A stretch of DNA of 42,277 bases from Bremia lactucae (Eukaryota > Oomycota > Peronosporomycetes > Peronosporales > Peronosporaceae), in the NCBI RefSeq assembly GCF_004359215.1, contig NC_090617.1, positions 4,225,737 through 4,268,013 of the forward strand. The letters run 5' to 3'. Below, piece after piece: positions 8,855 through 19,221 of the stretch (position 1 is its first letter; every line of letters starts with the position of its first letter). Position numbers and translations under genes: made by a program. The notes under the pieces were generated by a model that was given only the letters and a program-made list of their open reading frames with translations, ran no database searches and was not told the origin of the DNA.

Positions 8855-9708
8855 ATGGCAACGGACGCTGTTGTACAGGAGCTTTCCATCTCTGACGCGC
8901 CATCATCTGGTGCAAGTGACAAGGAGAAGATAAATGAAGTAGATGCCGTCGAGGCAACGAGCTCTGAAGATGACGTTGAAACTCACGATGCAGTAGGTTT
9001 TGGGGACGCCATGAGCAAGATCCTTGGTCAGAATGTGGCGAAGAATGCACAGCCGATATTGGCCAAGCGCACGACAGCACGTATGCGTGAGATAAAGAAT
9101 GAAAAAAAGGAGACAAAAATTGCGCGGCTAAGCACTGCAGAGAAGCGCGAGCGCGATCTGAAAGACATGGCAGTGCCAAACCACACAACGGCCATTCAGG
9201 ACCGCAAGTTGCGCACGATTGCAACAAAAGGAGGTGGGTTATATACGAAAATTATAATTAGAGAAGACAAGTTGATAGTCAAAGTGTTGCTGCAGTGGTA
9301 GCTTTGTTTAACGCCATTGAGAAGCACCAGCATCTGGGTGGCAAAGGAGAGGACAAGAATGAAAAGAAGGTCAAGGAAATGTCCAAGGACAATTTCCTTG
9401 GTTTGCTAAAAGCCTCTAAGCAGAAAATTGCAGAAAACCCGGCCGTCAAAAGCTCATGGTCTGTGGTACAGGACGATTTCATGATGGGCGCCAAGCTAAA
9501 AGACTGGGATAACGAGCACGGCACCGAAGTTGGTCGTGTGCGAAAAAATGGTGATGCAGATATTGAAGCGGTGGAAGATGTGGCCTGGAGACAAACGGAA
9601 GTTGCAATGGATAGCGATAATGAAGCAGAGGATGCGAGCAAACAGCCTACGAAGCGAAGGACGTCGCAACCCGCCACAAAAGGCCGGAAGAAGCTTAAAC
9701 GCTCGTAG
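8855..9708 (+). CDS. RRP15: RRP15-like ribosomal RNA processing protein, two exons (8855-9233, 9296-9708)
   Basis: Nucleolar factor expected in pre-60S maturation by family resemblance. Predicted 263 aa from ATG 8855; the frame opens 9 nt earlier at a GTG. A 62-bp intron (9234-9295) with donor GTGGGT and acceptor TGCAG rejoins the frame so that the conserved block reads RKLRTIATKGVVALFNAIEK across the junction; this fit is the best evidence for the splice site. Conserved N-terminal motif FGDAMSKILGQN precedes ILAKRTTARMREIKNEKKE. An acidic N-terminus (about 20-50) and a Lys/Arg-rich C-terminus (KGRKKLKRS) fit a nucleolar protein. An AATAAATAAAG at about 9910 may serve 3' processing. Confidence 0.85.
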
Positions 9709-9944
9709 ACATCACAAAGTACCAGAAGGATATACTGAGCCACGTAGTAGACACATAGATTTGGGCGCGAAACAGGATTTGAATGTTTGAAAATCCTGAA
9801 AGTTGCTTAGAAGTTACTTTTTGCGCTCGACGACTTTTAGACCTGTAAATTAAAAATTTTAGAAATTTGACTTCTCAGGCAGTTCATTTCTTTTTAAATA
9901 TCTTTTTTTAATAAATAAAGCTGTCCACTTGAGCAAAAATCTGC
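9709..9944. other. 3' flank of RRP15 up to Gypsy copy A
   Basis: AT-rich 3' region with AATAAATAAAG near 9910, then the abrupt start of the LTR at 9945. The five bases before the LTR (TCTGC) are not repeated after the element (ATCGA at 16495-16499), so no target duplication marks this insertion. Confidence 0.5.
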
Positions 9945-10503
9945 TGTATAGGCGGGCACGTCTTAATGCTGCCACGCTCTACTTAAGCACACACCCTAGC
10001 ACAGCGAGAGAGTGGTTAGATCGTCTACTCTCGTGTGCCGTGAGGTAATTGTGGTGGGCGCCATAGCGACCTCACCCAAAGAACTATAAGCCGTAGACTA
10101 AGTGACGTCACGGGAGCGGTAATCCGGCTCCACGTGGGCACTTACGTTTTAGGAAGCAGTTTTCAGACTGATCTACAATTTAATCGTATCAAATATAAAT
10201 ACCTATTTTTATCAATAACAAAATGTCATATCTGTAGATAATACTAATATGTATTGTGAGCGTATCTTTCTCGATACCTCGCGTAACGGATGACGCTAGC
10301 CGTCATCACGGATAACGCTACGCATAATCCTTCCTAGTGGGAAAGCACTTATGTGCATCACATACACAAGGGTGGGTCACAATGTGAAACCACACCTAAG
10401 TAGTGGGTCTAATTGCTTTAATTAAGTAATTGACCATCCCCGTAAGTACACAAAGTGTACTTATGGCGACTGTGTAACATTTAGGCAACTCTAGCCCGTT
10501 ACA
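9945..10503 (-). repeat. 3' LTR of Gypsy copy A
   Basis: 559 bp with TG...CA ends. In element orientation it begins TGTAACGGGC at 10503. Polarity is set by the purine-rich tract on its internal side (10515-10504). It contains palindromes at 10473-10503 (TGTAAC...GTTACA), 10443-10463 (TAAGTACAC-AAA-GTGTACTTA), GATGACG-ctagc-CGTCATC (about 10287-10305) and a CRE-like TGACGTCA (about 10103-10110). Homologous LTR sequence is at 15960-16494, 27403-27936, 37348-37792 and 38005-38097. Confidence 0.85.
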
Positions 10504-10515
10504 CCACCCCACTTT
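10504..10515 (-). other. Polypurine tract of copy A
   Basis: On the minus strand AAAGTGGGGTGG directly precedes the 3' LTR start TGTAAC. The equivalent site in copy B is AAAGGGAGGATGG (38110-38098), which is purer. The tract primes plus-strand synthesis and fixes the element's orientation. Confidence 0.65.
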
Positions 10516-10624
10516 AAAAACAAATTTACATTTTGAAATTCGTCAAGGAACTGCGCGCTGCTTTACGCGCCGCTAGTTCTCTCAGTCACTATAGCGACCT
10601 GTGTTTACATACACGGCGCCAACG

Positions 10625-12093
10625 ATGTAACACAAAAGGGGCAATGTTGGTGGGTCGTCTGCGAAGACAGCCCTCAGCCACGCGCTATGCGCACTCGCTG
10701 CGTTAACACGCCGACAGCTACTGCTGCTGTCACTTTACTGGGCTTAAGGATCCATCGCACATCAACAGTGAGGATGTTGATCGGTCACTCATTGTCGACT
10801 TCAATGAGTCGACACCATTTCCGTCACCTCATAGTAGTGATGCGGACAACGAGCTAATGAGGAAAGATGATGGCGCATTATTGCCCATTCAAACTTCTCT
10901 CAATGCTCATAACATGGAGACAGAAACATTTACTAACACTGTCTCGTCGTCTGCGCTGAATAGCGTAGCGACCATTAATGAAAGCTCTGCCAATAAAGGC
11001 GCAGCCGCTTTTCCGTTGGGTAAGACCACAACGCCTTATGCTCAGACCATAATCCGTAATGATTCTGACATAGAGGATTCGGAGCCTAAAGCTCCACCGA
11101 CGACACGTGATGTGCTTGGTCGGTGTCACAAGCCAATCGTATCAAACGTGGCTATGTGACGGGTTGCATATCACTTGTGCCCCCTCCATCTAAATGGCTT
11201 CGTGTGAACGGGCCAAGAGCGTCGCTCCTCGAGCGCGCTCTTCAAGACGCACATAATTATTATGGCGTCTTTAAGTCACGGAAGGCTTAGTGAAAATCGC
11301 TTGGGCGTATTTTCCCGATCCCGGTCGTGTTGCGGTTAAATGAAACGCCTGACCAATACAAGGCGGAATTCACGCGCCGCATTTATCGCATCCCGATGCG
11401 ATGAAACAGCATTCGCAGCAGATTAATTTCGCCCGCTTGTGTTTGAAAGAAATCATGGGCGGTACTGTACCCTCTTTTCTTCTCGCTACACTACTTCTGC
11501 TAGTCCATTTGAGATTAGCGAAAAGGCCTCAGCGGGTGCTCCTTTTGATATGCAGCCACCAAGACGGGCACATCAATACGAAGTGTATCGATCGGTTCCC
11601 AACAGTCGAAACTCTTCGGGTAACCTCTCCATTGGACGAGGAACTAATACCTCTGATTCACGGAGCGGTGAGCAAGCAACTTTCTAACAAGAAAGGGTTG
11701 ATTCCCACCCGCATCCATCAGTGCAGGCGGAGACCAATAGGAGTGGCGATCTCACCCACCTACTCGCGACTGCCTTGCCTTCGTCCATTCAGTCGCAGGC
11801 GTAAGCGCTGCCGAACGACGTATTTTGGATCTCGAGGGTCAAGTCTTGCGACTGACCTCGGATCTTCAGGAAGTCCGCGCGAACGATCGTCAGGGTTATG
11901 AACGCCTGGAACATGGGCTTGACATCCTGGAGAAGTCGACGCTAAGGTACCCGCATTATATATGTGTTATCCCTCGCTCTCCGAGTCCTTTTCGTGGTGA
12001 GAGAGACATTCCGCTGAAAGTTTTTCACCTTCTCCGTCTCTCACACCCGATCGACGCTCGACCCACAGTCAGCGTCACCATCGGTCTCCTTAG
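10625..12093 (+). pseudogene. Antisense accessory ORF of Gypsy copy A (broken)
   Basis: On the strand opposite gag-pol, between the polypurine tract and the 3' end of pol. It is colinear with the copy-B frame at 38230-39710 (1469 versus 1481 nt), with an ATG at the homologous position but a stop at codon 2. Readable blocks include VDRSLIVDFNESTPFPSPHS, DIEDSEPKAPPTTRDVLGRC, WAYFPDPGRVAVKLNETPDQ, FARLCLKEIMGG and DREGQVLRLTSDLQEVRAND (coiled-coil-like), then a Ser/Pro/Arg stretch. No domain recognised. It resembles in position, not in sequence, the antisense extra ORFs of plant Tat-lineage Gypsy elements. Its end overlaps the C-terminal tail of pol on the other strand. Confidence 0.6.
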
Positions 12094-13437
12094 ACGGATG
12101 GGGATATGTGACCTCATTTGGGTCTACATACCGTTACAGACGACCCACGTAAAACACGGGGTGCGTCTTCATATACGGGGGAAGGGTGAGCCTATAATTT
12201 AGGTCTCCAACATCTTCTGCTACCGTAAGGGCCCAATGAAACGCGGCAACAACTTCGTATTACCTCCAGGTAATACAGAAATTGCATTTTTAGGTAGGGT
12301 AGCAGTACTTAATAGTTCTTTTTCACCCACTCTAAAGCGTTCATTTTTTTTGCGACCATTTCGGTCCGCATACTCTTTTTGCTTGTCCTGTGCGCTTGCC
12401 ATCGCGTCACGGACTTTTCGTGTGATGGCTAATCGCTCATACACAAAGCGTTGAGCCTCGCTCACGCTTTTAGCATCAAACTCGTCTATGACATCTCCAA
12501 GAGGTCAGTCATAGGACGTTGTTGTATTGATCACTGCTAAACTGGCAGGGTCACTAGGGCAAGTTTCTGTCGTTGAGATGATACCCTCATGGGTCATCGT
12601 CATATTGACGAAGTTATGCCCCTCTTTTGCACCGAGCATAGTGAGGGGCCCTCCCCCACTATGAATCGGGGCTGCGCACAAACGAGACTGGTATCCGAGG
12701 ATGGCGCAGTCCGTTAATATATAACGGTGTCTCATCCGTACTGGTGTGGACACTGTTATTCATAGCGAACTTCACAAAGGGCAATTGCTTGCTTCACTTT
12801 TTAAGAGTTGCCATAGTGCGTAAGACATCTGCCACGACCCCATTGGCACGTTCTGTTTGGCCATCAGTCATGGAATGATCTGCGGTCGACATGTGGAGCT
12901 TGCTACCTAGCAGCTCGAACACATGTCGCCAAAAGCCAGACGTAACGTGGATCCCGGTCCGATACAATGGACTCGGGCATCCCGTGTAGTGCTTCAGCGG
13001 CGCACTGCTGGACAGTGCAGGCTTAATGCGCTGACACTGTTCGCAAAAACGAATATAATTGGCCACCCATCTATATAGGTGTGGCCACCAAAATTCCTCT
13101 GACACTCGTAAGAATGTCTTTTCACGGCCCAGATGCCCACTAGATAGCGCATCATGGAGCTCGTGAAGGATCATCAGCTTGAGATCTGTGTCGTGAGGCA
13201 CATAGATTCTCAAGGGATCACAAGGTGACAGCTGATGCCATAACAGGCCATCGCTGTAGCTAAAGCGATTGAGCTTAGCTTTCAGGTGCGACGGAAGGGA
13301 AACCTTTCGCTAACCGAAGTGATCCAACAGCAGGCGACTGTGGTTGTCGAGACTGTAGCTCTCTTTTATCTCGGATGCCAATGAACTCGTCACGTGGTAT
13401 GCCTTTATGGCTGCCAACGTTGACGGCTGAAATTAAG
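12094..13437 (-). pseudogene. pol: Integrase and C-terminal tail of Gypsy copy A pol (broken)
   Basis: In coding order: the H2C2 zinc-binding module (HELHDALSSGHLGREKTFLR ... CEQCQRIKP, 13213-13020), then part of the catalytic core (STADHSMTDGQTERANGVVA, near 12880), then a linker and a C-terminal tail ending in a LLPRFIGP-type block (about 12230) and an HPVFY-type GRLKRY block near 12150. The segment between SSSAPL and KHYTGCPSP has lost the first catalytic Asp that copy B keeps, so the enzyme cannot be active. The Glu of TERAN is retained. Several frameshifts lie between the fragments. Confidence 0.75.
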
Positions 13438-13770
13438 CTTTCGCACTAGACAAACTTTCCTGGTGTCTAACCTCGAAGTCTGGTCTGTCCGATAAAGCGT
13501 CAGCCAAGACATTCGACTTACCCGGCTTATATTCAACTTTGAAATTAAATTCAGAGAAGAATGTGAGCCATCTTGCCATTCTAGGCGAGAGGTGCGGTGA
13601 GTTTATTGCGGTCCGCAGTGATGCGTGATCCGTATAAACCACAAATGGTTCGGTGCCCAATAGGTGCACACGAAACTTGACAAGAGCATACTTTATTGAA
13701 AGTAGCTCTTTGTCATGCACAGGGTAATTCAGTTCCGCGGCTTTTAATAGCCGGGACTGATAAGAGATGA
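13438..13770 (-). repeat. RNase H segment of pol, left copy of a duplication flanking the gap
   Basis: Encodes the end of RNase H (HLLGTEPFVVHTDHASLRTA; FSEFNFKVEYKPGKSNVLAD). Nearly identical to 14224-14557 on the far side of the N run. Either a tandem duplication inside the element or a failed join of two copies during assembly. Confidence 0.8.
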
Positions 13771-13771
13771 C

Positions 13772-14219
13772 NNNNNNNNNNNNNNNNNNNNNNNNNNNNN
13801 NNNNNNNNNNNNNNNNNNNNNNNNNNNNNNNNNNNNNNNNNNNNNNNNNNNNNNNNNNNNNNNNNNNNNNNNNNNNNNNNNNNNNNNNNNNNNNNNNNNN
13901 NNNNNNNNNNNNNNNNNNNNNNNNNNNNNNNNNNNNNNNNNNNNNNNNNNNNNNNNNNNNNNNNNNNNNNNNNNNNNNNNNNNNNNNNNNNNNNNNNNNN
14001 NNNNNNNNNNNNNNNNNNNNNNNNNNNNNNNNNNNNNNNNNNNNNNNNNNNNNNNNNNNNNNNNNNNNNNNNNNNNNNNNNNNNNNNNNNNNNNNNNNNN
14101 NNNNNNNNNNNNNNNNNNNNNNNNNNNNNNNNNNNNNNNNNNNNNNNNNNNNNNNNNNNNNNNNNNNNNNNNNNNNNNNNNNNNNNNNNNNNNNNNNNNN
14201 NNNNNNNNNNNNNNNNNNN
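13772..14219. other. Assembly gap (run of N)
   Basis: 448 unknown bases. Both flanks carry the same RNase H segment. Translations through this stretch are meaningless, and the long frame 13433-14455 should not be treated as one protein. Confidence 0.99.
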
Positions 14220-15175
14220 TGTGCTTTCGCACTAGACACACTTTCCTGGTGTCTAACCTCGAAGTCTGGTCTGCGCGATAAAGCGTCAGCCAAGACATTC
14301 GACTTACCCGGCTTATATTCAACTTTGAAATTAAATTCAGAGAAGAATGTGAGCCATCTTGCCATTCTAGGCGAGAGGTGCGGTGAGTTTATTGCGGTCC
14401 GCAGTGATGCGTGATCCGTATGAACCACAAATGGTTCTGTGCCCAGTAGGTGCACACGAAACTTGACAAGAGCATACCTTATTGAAAGTAGCTCTTAGTC
14501 ATGCACAGGATGATTCAGTTCCGCGGCTTTTAATAGCCGGGACTGATAAGAGATGACACGGTCAACGCCGTCGTCATCCTTCTGCATGAGCGCACTGCCG
14601 ATTGCAAAATTACTTGCATCGCAGACGACGCTAAAGGGCTTATCCGCCTCTGACAATGCCAAGACCGGTGCCTCCACAAGAGACTGCTTCACTGATGTGA
14701 GCGCATATTCTTGTTCTTTCAACCAAACCCATTCTGTGTCCTTTTTAAGGAGATCAGATAATGGTTTAGTTTGCTCTGCATAATTCTCGCTATATTTATG
14801 CAAGTAACTAGCGAGCCCTAAACATTGGCGCAAATCCTTCACATGCCGTGGGATTGGCCATTCCTTTACTGATTTTACCTTGTCTGGGTCTGCTCGTACA
14901 CCATGTGTACCTACGATGCAACCCAGCACAGGTATCTCAGGGACCCCAGTGACCCACTTTTGCAAGTTGACGAACAATTGGGCGTCCTTCAATGTCTGCA
15001 ACACAGCGTCTAAATGACGTTTGTGCGACTCTATTGCGCTCAGCCCGTCCTCGGCCCTACTATGCATGAATACATCGTCGAAGTAATGGGGCGCGTAGGC
15101 ACGGTGCTGACGCATCACGTGAGCCACCACTCGGTTGAATGTCGCTGGTGCGTTTTTCAAACCTTGGGGCATCAC
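14220..15175 (-). pseudogene. pol: Reverse transcriptase-RNase H of Gypsy copy A (broken)
   Basis: 14495-15175 encodes RT from MPQGLKNAPATFNRVVAHVM through the catalytic HYFDDVFMHSRAE (YxDD box present), the thumb (VLGCIVGTHGVRADPDKVKS; LRQCLGLASYLHKYSENY) and the start of RNase H (PFSVVCDASNFAIGSALMQ). 14220-14494 continues RNase H (VKFRVHLLGTEPFVVYTDHA; KVEYKPGKSNVLADALSDR). The break near 14494 comes from a point change that creates a stop. Same protein as 41552-42277 in copy B, with very high identity. Confidence 0.85.
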
Positions 15176-15262
15176 AAGCTACTCCCAAAGCATACCGCTC
15201 GGGGTGCTTACTGCCGTTTTGGCTACATCGGACTCTCTCACGAGTACCTGATAGTAGCCATC

Positions 15263-15916
15263 CTACAAATCCAACGCGGAAAAAAAGGTAGTTGACTTTC
15301 CCATGGAGTTCAACAAGACATCTTTCCGCGTGATTGGCGTTTGCGCCGGTATGGTCGCCGTGTTCAGCTTATTGTAAGCATAGACCACGCGCCATCCATC
15401 TGTGGCTTTACGAACACAGAAGGTCGGGCTGCAGTGAGGCGATTTGCTCTCACGCACATGGCGTACGACCCCATCCGGCTGTCGTCCTCGATGAGCTGGG
15501 CGACACCGCATCGTTCCACGGCTAAAAGCGAGTGGACAATCGTGTGCGCCGCAGTTCCCCGCAGTTCCATCGAACTTGGGCAGGTACATCCGAATGGGCC
15601 TCGGCTTATGCGGCCGGGCAGAGAGCATCTTAACAGTCCTGTTGAAAGCCTCGCTCCGAGCCTGCTCATGCCTCAGCTCATCCTGAGTCTGAGTGACGGA
15701 CTCCGCCGCAGCATGGGCCTGTGCCTCGGACGCGGCCCTCCGCTGTCCGAACACGAATGCCTCAAACTGCTCCAACTGAGCAACATATTGCTCAGGAGGA
15801 CTACCCAGGAGCCTGGCCAGGGCTTGTTCACCAAGTCCCTGCGCCATTAGCCCTGCCACCTCCCGAAGATGTTTGGAGAGGTGGGAAAAATAAGCCCAAT
15901 CAATATTGAGGCTCAT
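15263..15916 (-). pseudogene. Truncated Gag fused in frame to the start of reverse transcriptase (copy A)
   Basis: From the ATG at 15916, about 44 bp inside the 5' LTR, residues 1-120 look like the Gag N-terminus: WAYFSHLSKHLREVAG, a helical Gln/Glu/Ala-rich stretch, then RMYLPKFDGTAG, where the capsid domain would begin. The sequence then jumps through a scrambled 50 residues to RT (SPHCSPTFCVRKATDGWRVV; YNKLNTATIPAQTPI). Capsid, zinc knuckle and protease are missing, so about 1 kb or more was deleted and the ends happen to stay in frame. I infer no function for the fusion. Confidence 0.7.
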
Positions 15917-15959
15917 CCTCACGTACGCACGCAGAGATGCGGGTCGTGTGAGGGATTAC

Positions 15960-16494
15960 AAGTCTAGGCGGGCACGTCGTAATGCGGCCACGCTCTACTT
16001 CGACACACACCGTAGCACAGCGAGGAAGTGGTTTAACCTGCTTCTCTTGCGTGCACTGAGGTAGTTGTGGTGGGCGCGTTAGCGACCTCACCCAACTCAC
16101 TAAGTACTTGGATTCAGTGTCGTCACGGGAGCGATAATCCGGCTCCTCGTGCGCACATATCAAGTAGGAAGTAATTTTTAGACTGATTTATATTTAATCG
16201 TATCAAATATAAATATTTATTTTTACCAATCAAAATGTCATCTCTATAGATAACACTTAATGTGTATTGCGAGCGTATCTTTCTAGACACCTCGCGTAAC
16301 GGATGACGCTAGGCGTCATCCCTCCTATGTGAATGCACCCATGTGCATCACATACACAAGGATTGGTCACAAATGTGCACCACACCCGAGTGCTGTGTCT
16401 AATTACTATTATTTAGTAATTGACCGTCCCCTTAAGTACACCAAGTGCACTTAACGAGGATTGTGTAACATTAGTGCAACTTAAGCCCGCTACA
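15960..16494 (-). repeat. 5' LTR of Gypsy copy A
   Basis: About 535 bp, homologous to 9945-10503 and in the same orientation. The outer end opens TGTAGCGGGC on the minus strand (16494). The inner end reads GCCCGCCTAGACT, so its terminal CA is mutated. It contains a perfect palindrome at 16301-16321 (GGATGACGC-TAG-GCGTCATCC) and AAGTACAC-CAA-GTGCACTT near 16435-16453. No TGG-type primer-binding site is evident next to it. Confidence 0.8.
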
Positions 16495-16499
16495 ATCGA

Positions 16500-19205
16500 G
16501 GTGATGCACAGACTTATATTGATTACATTTTTGCTCATAGTCGTGCGGAGCATAGTCGGTCGGATATGGAAATCAGACAATTTGCGAGCAGTGCTCGAGT
16601 GTATGCGCACAAAAAAATTGTATCTAAATGCAATTTTGGCGCACAATAAATTTCTTTCTTAGGGTCTTCATTGGGAAGCGAGGCCTTAGAGAGGATCCCG
16701 CTAATGTAAAAGCCATAGTAGATTGGCCGGTTCCTAAAAAACAAAAGGATTTGCGTAAGTGGTTGGGTCTCGCCAATTATTTACACAAATATAACAAAAG
16801 TTACACTGATACGGCGGGGACTAGGCTAGGCTATATCTAATCGCCTTAAGAGGATACAGATTGGTGCTAGACTAGCACAGAGTATAATGATTTTCAAGCA
16901 GTTAAGGATAGTCTTATCCATGCCCCGTTTCTGGCACTGCCAAATCCAAATTGGCCTTTCAATGTCGTCTATGACGCATTAAATTTTGACATTGTCAGTG
17001 CTCTGTTACAAACAGATGCTGATGGGCGTGAACGTGTAATTGCGTGGTAGAGTCTAGGCAGCTTAAAGCTGCGGAAATGAACTACTCAGCTCATGACAAA
17101 GAGATACTTGCTATAAAGTATGCTCTCGTTAAATCCAGAGTTCATCTGCTCGGCTCAAAGCCGTTTGTGATATATGCAGATCACGCGTCATTACGCACTG
17201 CGACTAAGTCGCCCCACCTCTCACAGAGAATGGCCGATGGCCATCCTTTTTCGCCGAATACAACTTCGAGGTGAATTATAAGCCTGGCAAGCAAAATGCT
17301 TTGGCTGATGCGTTATCATGCAAGCCGGATTATGAGCTCTCTCATTTGACGACTATAATGTCACAGATTACTAATTTAATCCGTTCGGCTTACACCAAAG
17401 ATGAAAAGTGTGTAGCTCTGCTACGAGCTCTATAGAACCCTGACTCGGGTTTTAAAAAGTCGGCACGTTCGCGTGCAAGGTTACATCGATTCCCTATCGA
17501 TAACGACCCATTGCTTTATTGCACGGACGCTGCGGATGCTCCGCGCGTCATTGTTCCTCATGATGAGGATTTGAAGTATCGAAACCCTTATGAGACACAC
17601 GATACTGTCCTTGGTGGTCATCTCGGTAAAGAAAAGACCTACGGCTCTGTAAGCCATTTTGGTGGCCCAACCTTTATAAATGGGTCAGCACATAGGTTCA
17701 CATATGCGAAACTTGCCAACGGGTTAAGCCCTCGGCACATGCTGCTGCGCCACTGGCGAGCCTTCCCGCCCCCACAGTTGTTGGGAGTCCATTAGTATGG
17801 ATTGTTTTTCGGTCTACCGAAAGATTCGGCCGGTAACTCTGGCATAGTGGTCTTTGTTGACCGATTGAGCAAAATGGCTCACGTAGCGGCTGGGCCAGAT
17901 ACCATTGATAATGAAGGTACAGCAAGGCTGTTCATCGATCGCGTCATTCGACCACACGGTTTGCCTGTGGCAATTGTCCTTGATCGGGACCCCCCCCCCG
18001 TCTCGCAAGTAAACGCTGGAAATCGATTATCCAAGTGCTTGGCACCAGTTTGGACATATCCACCGCGGACCATCCGCAGACCGATGGTGAAACTGAGCGC
18101 GTCAATGGCGTCATTGAAGACGTTTTACGCCGTGTGTGTGCTCAGACACCAAAACGCTGGAGCTCAATGATTCCAGTGGTGGAGTTTGCGTTAAATAACG
18201 CTGGTCATGCCTCTAAAGGCTACACTCCGTTTTATGTCAACGATCTCACTCACCTAATAGTTCCGTTCGCGATGCCACTGCGTGGCTCAGATCTTGGTGG
18301 GGGAGAATTACCCAATAGGCTTGCTGATACCAGCCCTGTTACCATTCGAAAAAAGTAAGCGAGTTTCTCGCGACGCGATTTGGTGTCTTAAGACATTTAC
18401 GCGACACGATGACTGTAGCCAAGACAAATAGAAAGAACAAGCAGATGCCAAAGGAAGAAGCAGTGTTAACTCTTATGCGGTCGGAGACCGAATTATATTA
18501 AACGCTAAAAATCTATCTACTAATTTGGTTTTCGCGGTCTTTAAGACCATATTGCGCCCGCGCATTATTGGACCATTTACGGTCGTGGCCAAGAAGGGCC
18601 TAGCTTAGATGCTAAACCTTCCTAGCAAGCTACGTACAGACCCAGTGTTCTACATTGGCGTGCTTAAGCCATATTGGAACCCTTCTCACGTGGACTTAGA
18701 GGCGCTTGTGCCAAAAAAATATGGCCGGGCCTCAAACTGCTGCATCCGCACCAGGATATCCAGCTGACCCTTTAAACGAGGTTGCTGACGTTCCAGCATC
18801 GAAAGACGGTTTTGGTCCGCCTCAAAAAAGAGCTCAACCTGAGCAAGGCCCTTGCGAAGAAGTAGCACCTCTTGCGTTAGAGCATCAAGTACTTCGCCGA
18901 GATTTCGGTCCCCTCCCGCGCTGCTTGATGCGCGAGGGAACCTTCAATTTCACGTGGAAAAATTCTTAAAGTCACGCCGTCGTAAAGGCCAATACCAGTA
19001 TCTGATAAAGCGGCTGAGATACCCCTCTTCTGAAAACTATTTGGAGTTTGAGGTACTTTTTCGGCAAGATTGCCCGTATGCGCCGTTAACGTTTTTGAGC
19101 ACCAACCCGGGGTCAAGCTGCGTCAAACGACGCTTCTCACCACTAGAAGCGCCAATCGGTGGATCTATAGCCTTAGTGCGGCTTCGATACATGGTTGCAC
19201 GTTAA
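16500..19205 (+). pseudogene. pol: Gypsy copy C: decayed pol (RT-RNase H-integrase-chromodomain)
   Basis: Plus-strand pol broken by many stops and shifts. RT starts abruptly at about 16515 with YIDYIFAHSRAEH, where YxDD has become YIDY, then FIGKRGLREDPANVKAIVDW. RNase H covers about 16870-17330 (SRQLKAAEMNYSAHDKEIL; KPGKQNALADALSC). Integrase follows: zinc-binding part about 17580-17760, core FFGLPKDSAGNSGIVVFVDR (17806-17880) and STADHPQTDGETERVNGVIE (18055). A GPFTVV-type block is near 18565-18600, then LRTDPVFYIGVLKPYWNPSH. A chromodomain is at about 18920-19080 (QYQYLIKRLRYPSSENYLEF), which places copy C among chromoviruses or close kin. The 5' half is missing at the copy-A boundary. Confidence 0.8.
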
Positions 19206-19221
19206 CCAAAACACCAAAATA

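Larger units (their letters stand above)
9945..16494 (-). mobile_element. Ty3/Gypsy retrotransposon copy A (family 2), with assembly gap
   Basis: In element order (minus strand) it comprises the 5' LTR (16494-15960), a truncated gag fused to RT, RNase H, integrase and an integrase C-terminal tail, then an opposite-strand accessory ORF, the polypurine tract and the 3' LTR (10503-9945). Both LTRs have the same orientation and open with TGTA(A/G)CGGGC. Many frame breaks, a gag/protease deletion and loss of the first integrase Asp make it non-autonomous. It shares the whole layout with copy B (38005-42277). No target duplication is seen, so the two ends may come from recombination between elements. 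Confidence 0.85.

Noticed and set aside
13433..14455. Single 340-codon frame through the gap
   Set aside because: It exists only because N is read as X; the two ends are duplicate RNase H segments, not one protein.
9945..16494. Copy A as a simple insertion with target duplication
   Set aside because: Flanking pentamers TCTGC and ATCGA differ, and copy C RT begins right after it without its other half on the left.
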